The position numbers and the translations under genes were made by a program. 64,000 nt of DNA from Psychroflexus torquis ATCC 700755. GTDB taxonomy: Bacteria > Bacteroidota > Bacteroidia > Flavobacteriales > Flavobacteriaceae. The notes beneath the pieces were generated by a model, which saw only the letters and a list, made by a program, of their open reading frames with translations, was not told the DNA's origin and made no database searches. Positions 59,761 through 64,000 of this stretch are shown one piece after another. The number at the start of each line of letters is the position of its first letter. Position 1 is the stretch's first letter. The stretch spans positions 682,001 through 746,000 of the forward strand of contig NC_018721.1 in the NCBI RefSeq assembly GCF_000153485.2, in the 5' to 3' direction.

Positions 59761-60144
59761 GTGAAAGATATCAAATTAAATATAGCTCTTATATTAAGCC
59801 TCGTGGTGCTTTTATTCACTGTGAAGTCTGCGTTTTGGATATCGTATTATATCGCCTTCACCGATAATTTTATAGAGAATTATTGTGAAAATGTGGACCG
59901 CCCTGAGCTGGAATGTGATGGAAAATGCTTTTTGAGTGACGTCCTAGATAACAAACAAACCGACACCCCCAAGAATGCTTCTATTTTTCTTGAAAGCGAA
60001 CTTATTTTCACAACTCTATGTTCTGAAACTGATACCTTTATAAGTTTTTCTATCGCCGAGGTAGAACACTCTTTTTTGTATACCTCTCATTATAAATTTC
60101 AATTCTTAAACAAAAATTTTAAGCCACCTATACGTTCCGTTTGA
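59761..60144 (+). CDS. Small Cys-motif membrane-anchored protein upstream of the copper receptor
   Basis: This 127-residue protein with a GTG start has one N-terminal membrane segment or signal anchor (about 8-30) and then NYCENVDRPELECDGKCFLSD. The CxnCxGKC pattern is a possible metal-binding site. Short proteins with a similar ELQCxGKC motif occur beside TonB-dependent metal receptors in Bacteroidota, and the function is unknown. The receptor gene starts 49 bases later on the same strand. The first codon lies almost at the predicted transcript start, so the message may be leaderless. Confidence 0.7.
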   Translation: MKDIKLNIALILSLVVLLFTVKSAFWISYYIAFTDNFIENYCENVDRPELECDGKCFLSDVLDNKQTDTPKNASIFLESELIFTTLCSETDTFISFSIAEVEHSFLYTSHYKFQFLNKNFKPPIRSV

Positions 60145-60193
60145 CTCCAGTTTTATTTAAAACAAATTAGTTAGACATTTTAAAGGCATCAAC

Positions 60194-62497
60194 ATGAAAA
60201 TTATTTTAAGCGCCTTCATCTATTTATTTAGTTCTGTGATACTTATAGCTCAGACTAAATCTATAGAGGTTAAAGACGCACAAACCAAAGAAACCCTTTC
60301 CGGGGTTTACGCTATCGATCAAAACAACAATAACAACAACAAGTATCATATTACTAACAACAAAATTTTACAATTAAAAATCGGTAAAATTTATAAGATT
60401 AGTCACATTGGCTATGGTTATAAAATCTTGAAAGTTGAAACTACAACGACAGATATCCTGTATTTGGAAGCTGAAAATACTGAGCTGGCAGAAGTCTTGG
60501 TCACAGGTAGAGTTTTTGAAGATCCGGTGATGAACATCACTACACCAGACTTAACTGAAAGAGTGACTCAGCCTAAAAATGTAGCTGATTTGTTCAGAGA
60601 CATCAATGGATTTGGACTCATCAAACGTGGGAATTACGCTATTGATCCCTCTTTCCGTGCTTCACAATATGAGCAATTGAATATTCAATATGACGGGGGA
60701 ACCAAAGTTATGCATGCGTGTCCAAACCGGATGGATCCTATCACCACTCACGTCATGCCAGAGGATATTTCAAAAATTGAAGTTGTTCGCGGACCCTATA
60801 CCATGCGTTACGGAGCTACTTTCGGAGGACTTATCAATATGGTGTCCAAACGACCAGAACTAGGAAATTATGGCTTTTCTGGAAGTGCTTCAACTGGATA
60901 TGAAACCAATGGAAATTCATTGGTGAATATGGTTCGGCTTCAGTATGCTGAAGAAAAGTTTGATGTTGTTGGGATGTATGGCTATCGTGATTTTGGTAAT
61001 TACGAAGACGGGGCTGGAAGAGAAATTCCATCATCGTTTAGAAGTATAGATTATAGCCTGCGTATGGGTTATAATTTCACTAGCCTTGAGCGTTTACAAT
61101 TGCATTGGAGACAATCTTTTGGTAGAGATGTGCTACATGCGTCTTTACCAATGGATTCAGATTATGATGATTCTTCCATGCTGTCTCTGGATTATTTCAA
61201 GAAAAGACCAGGGAAGACCTTGCAGAAAATTCAAGCCAAAGCCTATTTTTCTTATGTAGATCATCTCATGAGTAACAGCAGAAGAAGCAACTTCGAAACG
61301 GTTGAAGCTGTCTCTCCTGTTGAAGCGACAACAGCTGGCGGTCGATTCGAACTAGAGTGGAAACTTGCTGAGTTCTGGACGCTTTTTACTGGAACCGATG
61401 CGCTTTTAATAAGTAGAGACGGTGTGAGAAATCGCTTGATAAAACAAAACATGATGGGAATGCCCTTCAATCCACCTCTGCAGCTTACCGACAAAATTTG
61501 GCAAGATTCGTTTATCAACGACTATGGCATTTTTGCGGAATCTCGCTACAGAATCAATAATTCTATGGTAGTAAATGCAGGTGTTCGATATGATTTGGTT
61601 AACTCAGACATTCAGGATCCCGAAGCAGATTTCCTAGCTTACTATCCTGGTTTGGGAAGCAGAACTGAGCATAATTTTAGTGCTACGGTATCGCTCAAAA
61701 AATTACTAGATGCCAATAATCAATTAGAATTTGCCATTGGACGTGGTGTGCGCTCTGCAAATATGATTGAGCGATTCATCAATCATTTTCAAGTTGGACA
61801 AGATCCGTTTGAATACATTGGTAACCCCAACTTGGACGCAGAAGTGAACAATCAATTTGAAGTTGCATACACAGGGAAAAAAGAAATGAATGGATTCATC
61901 GATGAGTTAAACTGGGGGGCTTCTGTTTATTTCTCTCATTTCGAAAATTACATTGTAGCCGTCATCGATCCTACCAAAACGAGAAAATTTATGCCCAACC
62001 AAGAACCTATCAATCCAAAAGTATTCAGAAATCTAGATGATGCATACAAAACAGGATTTGAAGCTAGCGTGGGCGTTAATTTCTTAACCCATTTTCAGTT
62101 AGATGCTGATATGGCTTACGTGTATACCCGAAACGAGGATTTAAGCGAGTCTTTGCCCCTTACTCCTCCCCTGCGCAGTAAAATAAGTTTGCAGTACAGC
62201 AAGAATAAGTTTTGGGCAGCAACCGACTTAAGGATGGTCAGCCAACAAGATGAGCTGGCTACATCCTTTGGCGAAAATGAAGCTACTCCTGGTTACGAAT
62301 TGGTTGATTTTCGGTTGGGTTACGAACTTTTCCCTGGGCTCGACTTAGGAGCAGCAGTTTTGAATGCTTTTGATCAGCAGTATTACGATCACCTAAATTT
62401 TGCCTTTAGAAACCAAGCCAATGCCAGCTTAAGCGGACTGGAACGTCTTACCGATCCTGGTCAAAATTTTACAGTTTTCGTTAAATATGGATTTTAA
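60194..62497 (+). CDS. TonB-dependent copper receptor (OprC/NosA-like)
   Basis: This 767-residue outer-membrane protein has a signal peptide (to about 19, LIAQ), a carboxypeptidase-regulatory-like domain (20-95), a plug (about 100-220) and a 22-strand barrel ending in FVKYGF. The plug contains KVMHACPNRMDPITTHVMPE: C176 and M180 form the CxxxM copper motif known from OprC, and H186 and M188 form an HxM pair nearby. This supports copper import, and NosA, the Pseudomonas stutzeri relative, serves nitrous-oxide reductase. An Asn-repeat near residue 45 is encoded by AAC/AAT triplets. It is probably co-transcribed with the Cys-motif gene. Confidence 0.88.
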   Translation: MKIILSAFIYLFSSVILIAQTKSIEVKDAQTKETLSGVYAIDQNNNNNNKYHITNNKILQLKIGKIYKISHIGYGYKILKVETTTTDILYLEAENTELAEVLVTGRVFEDPVMNITTPDLTERVTQPKNVADLFRDINGFGLIKRGNYAIDPSFRASQYEQLNIQYDGGTKVMHACPNRMDPITTHVMPEDISKIEVVRGPYTMRYGATFGGLINMVSKRPELGNYGFSGSASTGYETNGNSLVNMVRLQYAEEKFDVVGMYGYRDFGNYEDGAGREIPSSFRSIDYSLRMGYNFTSLERLQLHWRQSFGRDVLHASLPMDSDYDDSSMLSLDYFKKRPGKTLQKIQAKAYFSYVDHLMSNSRRSNFETVEAVSPVEATTAGGRFELEWKLAEFWTLFTGTDALLISRDGVRNRLIKQNMMGMPFNPPLQLTDKIWQDSFINDYGIFAESRYRINNSMVVNAGVRYDLVNSDIQDPEADFLAYYPGLGSRTEHNFSATVSLKKLLDANNQLEFAIGRGVRSANMIERFINHFQVGQDPFEYIGNPNLDAEVNNQFEVAYTGKKEMNGFIDELNWGASVYFSHFENYIVAVIDPTKTRKFMPNQEPINPKVFRNLDDAYKTGFEASVGVNFLTHFQLDADMAYVYTRNEDLSESLPLTPPLRSKISLQYSKNKFWAATDLRMVSQQDELATSFGENEATPGYELVDFRLGYELFPGLDLGAAVLNAFDQQYYDHLNFAFRNQANASLSGLERLTDPGQNFTVFVKYGF

Positions 62498-62519
62498 TTA
62501 AGTATTGGGCGTTTCAACG

Positions 62520-62631
62520 TGCTGTCCGTTTCTAGTCCGCAAGCCAAAAGCTGGAGATTCTAGGGCTGTAAAGGAGCTTCTAAGGTCGCTCTCCTCAGCC
62601 AAGACTCTCTGGCTTTTGGCTATTACGGGCT
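62520..62631. repeat. GC-richer stem-loop repeat (family C, two copies)
   Basis: TGCTGTCCGTTTCTAGTCCG at 62520 resembles TGCTTTCCGCATCAAGTCCG at 21801, and both copies end with TTACGGGCT. Here AGCCAAAAGC pairs with GCTTTTGGCT about 70 bases later. It is probably an intergenic repeat of unknown type. The match is by eye. Confidence 0.4.
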
Positions 62632-62821
62632 ATCCACTTCCATCACGAACGCATATTACCAATTTCACTTCAAATGTGGTAAATTAGCTTTTTTTTGATC
62701 CTGGAAGAAAAAAATAATTCAGAATTTTTTACGACATTTAAGAGGTAAATTGGTGTAAAACCAAAATTTTATAACCAAAATTTATAGAACATTTGTTACA
62801 TTCAGTGCACCTCTTAATTCC

Positions 62822-62829
62822 TAATTTTG
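62822..62829 (+). promoter_or_regulatory. Putative -7 box of the TolC-family gene
   Basis: TAATTTTG matches TAnnTTTG and lies 21 bases before the ATG at 62851. No activator dyad lies at the 29.5-base distance. Confidence 0.45.
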
Positions 62830-62850
62830 CAATTATAAATTCAAAATAAA

Positions 62851-64000
62851 ATGAAGGCATACCTAATGATAATTCCAGTTATAGCTTTTCTATTTAATTT
62901 TGGGCAACTTCAGGCCCAAGAAGAAATGGAGTTTACTCTTGAAGAACTCAAGAGCCAAGTGCTTCAAAATAATAGATCACTTCAAATTAATGAAAGTGAA
63001 TTTAGAAAAGCAAGAGCCCGCTATAGGCAAACCAATGCTGCGTTTTTACCTCAGCTTAGTGTTTCGCATAATTTTTATAGAACCAATAATCCCGTCCAAG
63101 CATTTGGAACATTATTGAACCAAGGAATTTTTACAGAGCAAGATTTTCAAATCGATAATTTGAACAATCCAAGTGCCATTTCCAATTTTACCACTGCTTT
63201 AAGCATTCAACAACCTCTTATCAATATAGAAAAGTGGGCTCAACGTTCTGCGCTAAACGCTCAAAAAGAAGCACAACAACTTCAAAATAAATTTGAAGAA
63301 AAAGCGCTTTTAGTTGAAGTGGAAAAACTTTATATGCAACTTCAGCTCGCTTATAAAGGGATTGAAGTACTAGAGCAAACTAGAGAAATTGCCGAGCAAA
63401 ATTTTAAAAGTATTCAAAATTTTTATGACGAAGGTCTATTGATCATGCCAGATTTACTAAGTGCAGAAGTAAGGTTAAATGAAGTTGAAAACGAATACAT
63501 CGCGGCTTACAATCAACTCCAAAATCTTTCAGACTATCTTCTGTTTTTAATGAACAGAGATGCTAATACTGTGGTAAAACCAGTTTCAAAACTTGGGCTT
63601 AATATTGTGGAGACTATGGACGCAAGTCAAATAGAAACAAGAGAAGACATTTTAGCAGTCGATTTGCAAACCAAGGCCCAATCCAAAATGCAAACTGCAG
63701 CCAAACATTCCTTTTTGCCAACGCTTAATGCTTTTGGGAACCTACAATGGTTTTCAGATGAAGCCTTTACAACCAACACAAGAAACTTTTTTGTAGGTGC
63801 TTCACTTAACTGGAATATTTTTGAAGGTGGTAAAAATATTGCAAAACTTCAAGAAGAAAATGCAAGTTTAGATCAAGCCAAACTAGAAGCTTCTAGGTAT
63901 GCCTCCAATTCCAATATGGAGTTGGAAAAAGCAAAACGCCAATTTCGCGAGGCAGAGCAAAAACTTAATAGAAATAGACTATCCCTGAAGCAAGCAGAAA
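62851..64000 (+). CDS. TolC-family outer-membrane efflux protein, 5' part
   Basis: The frame is open from the ATG at 62851 to the right window edge (383 codons visible). It has a signal peptide (to about QLQAQ) and two alternating blocks of long coiled-coil helices and beta segments, as in TolC/CusC: TLEELKSQVLQNNRSLQINE, LLSAEVRLNEVENEYIAAYN and FFVGASLNWNIFEGGKN. It forms the outer-membrane channel of a tripartite efflux pump. The adaptor and pump genes probably follow outside the window. It could export metals such as copper, given its neighbour, or other compounds. Confidence 0.9.
   Translation, partial: MKAYLMIIPVIAFLFNFGQLQAQEEMEFTLEELKSQVLQNNRSLQINESEFRKARARYRQTNAAFLPQLSVSHNFYRTNNPVQAFGTLLNQGIFTEQDFQIDNLNNPSAISNFTTALSIQQPLINIEKWAQRSALNAQKEAQQLQNKFEEKALLVEVEKLYMQLQLAYKGIEVLEQTREIAEQNFKSIQNFYDEGLLIMPDLLSAEVRLNEVENEYIAAYNQLQNLSDYLLFLMNRDANTVVKPVSKLGLNIVETMDASQIETREDILAVDLQTKAQSKMQTAAKHSFLPTLNAFGNLQWFSDEAFTTNTRNFFVGASLNWNIFEGGKNIAKLQEENASLDQAKLEASRYASNSNMELEKAKRQFREAEQKLNRNRLSLKQAE

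Larger units (their letters stand above)
62498..62850. other. Non-coding gap copper receptor / TolC-family gene
   Basis: This gap holds a GC-richer stem-loop block (62520-62631), degenerate B-like pieces (TACCAATTT at 62655 and TAAATTGGTGTA at 62745) and the -7 box of the next gene. A 60-codon frame here is not credible. Confidence 0.6.

Noticed and set aside
62505..62687. Plus-strand 60-codon frame after the copper receptor
   Set aside because: It overlaps the stem-loop repeat block, is Ser/Leu/Arg-rich and has no recognisable features.

Overview
The window reads as chromosomal DNA from a marine, low-GC member of the Flavobacteriaceae (Bacteroidota). The signs are type IX secretion genes (PorP/SprF-like protein, type-B C-terminal sorting domain), TonB-dependent receptors, DUF1573, DUF3276/PUR, a Tricorn-like S41 peptidase, a long NusB, -7 promoter boxes of the form TAnnTTTG, and a clade II nos cluster. 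A Psychroflexus-like genome would fit, but the species is a guess.

Layout. 1-3.3 kb: the end of a DUF4369 protein, a small conserved protein, and a leftward run idi-queD-bcp-manA. 3.4-19.8 kb: a leftward three-gene type IX unit consisting of a 4408-residue surface protein with 42 tandem repeats of about 101 residues, a PorP/SprF-like protein and a PorE-like OmpA protein. 20-27.6 kb: housekeeping genes (prfC, a cystathionine-beta-synthase-like enzyme, a LolC/E permease, a NamZ-like lipoprotein, OsmC, and metK behind a SAM-II-type riboswitch). 27.6-37.2 kb: a glycosyltransferase, a Tricorn-like peptidase and an amidohydrolase lie among gene remnants and small inverted-repeat elements. 37.2-44.7 kb: tRNA-Asp, DUF58, thioredoxin, a redoxin, yajC, DUF1573, nusB, an ABC exporter, a PUR protein and TonB. 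45.3-47.8 kb: cydAB. 48.2-55.2 kb: nos operon (cytochrome c, fasciclin lipoprotein, nosZ, membrane protein, nosL, nosD, nosF, nosY). 55.3-59.6 kb: NO/O2-related genes (ric/scdA-type repair protein, a broken membrane protein gene, hemerythrin, truncated globin, small membrane protein) and a frameshifted Crp/Fnr regulator. 59.8-64 kb: a Cys-motif protein, an OprC/NosA-like TonB-dependent copper receptor, and the start of a TolC-family gene.

How it works together. The 45-62.5 kb part is a low-oxygen, nitrous-oxide and NO-protection island. Four of its transcription units (nos, ric, globin/hemerythrin and copper receptor) carry a Crp/Fnr-type dyad whose centre lies exactly 29.5 bases before the first T of a TAnnTTT-like -7 box. 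This is the class II activator position, near -41. The only Crp/Fnr gene in the window is frameshifted in its sensor domain. The receptor has the CxxxM motif of copper importers, which fits the copper need of NosZ.

A second theme is a pair of related short inverted-repeat elements, here called A and B. They are MITE-like, with ends TACCAAAT/TACCAATT, and most sit between TTA or TAA direct repeats. Eight copies were found. One interrupts a membrane protein gene, and removing it together with one TTA restores the reading frame exactly.
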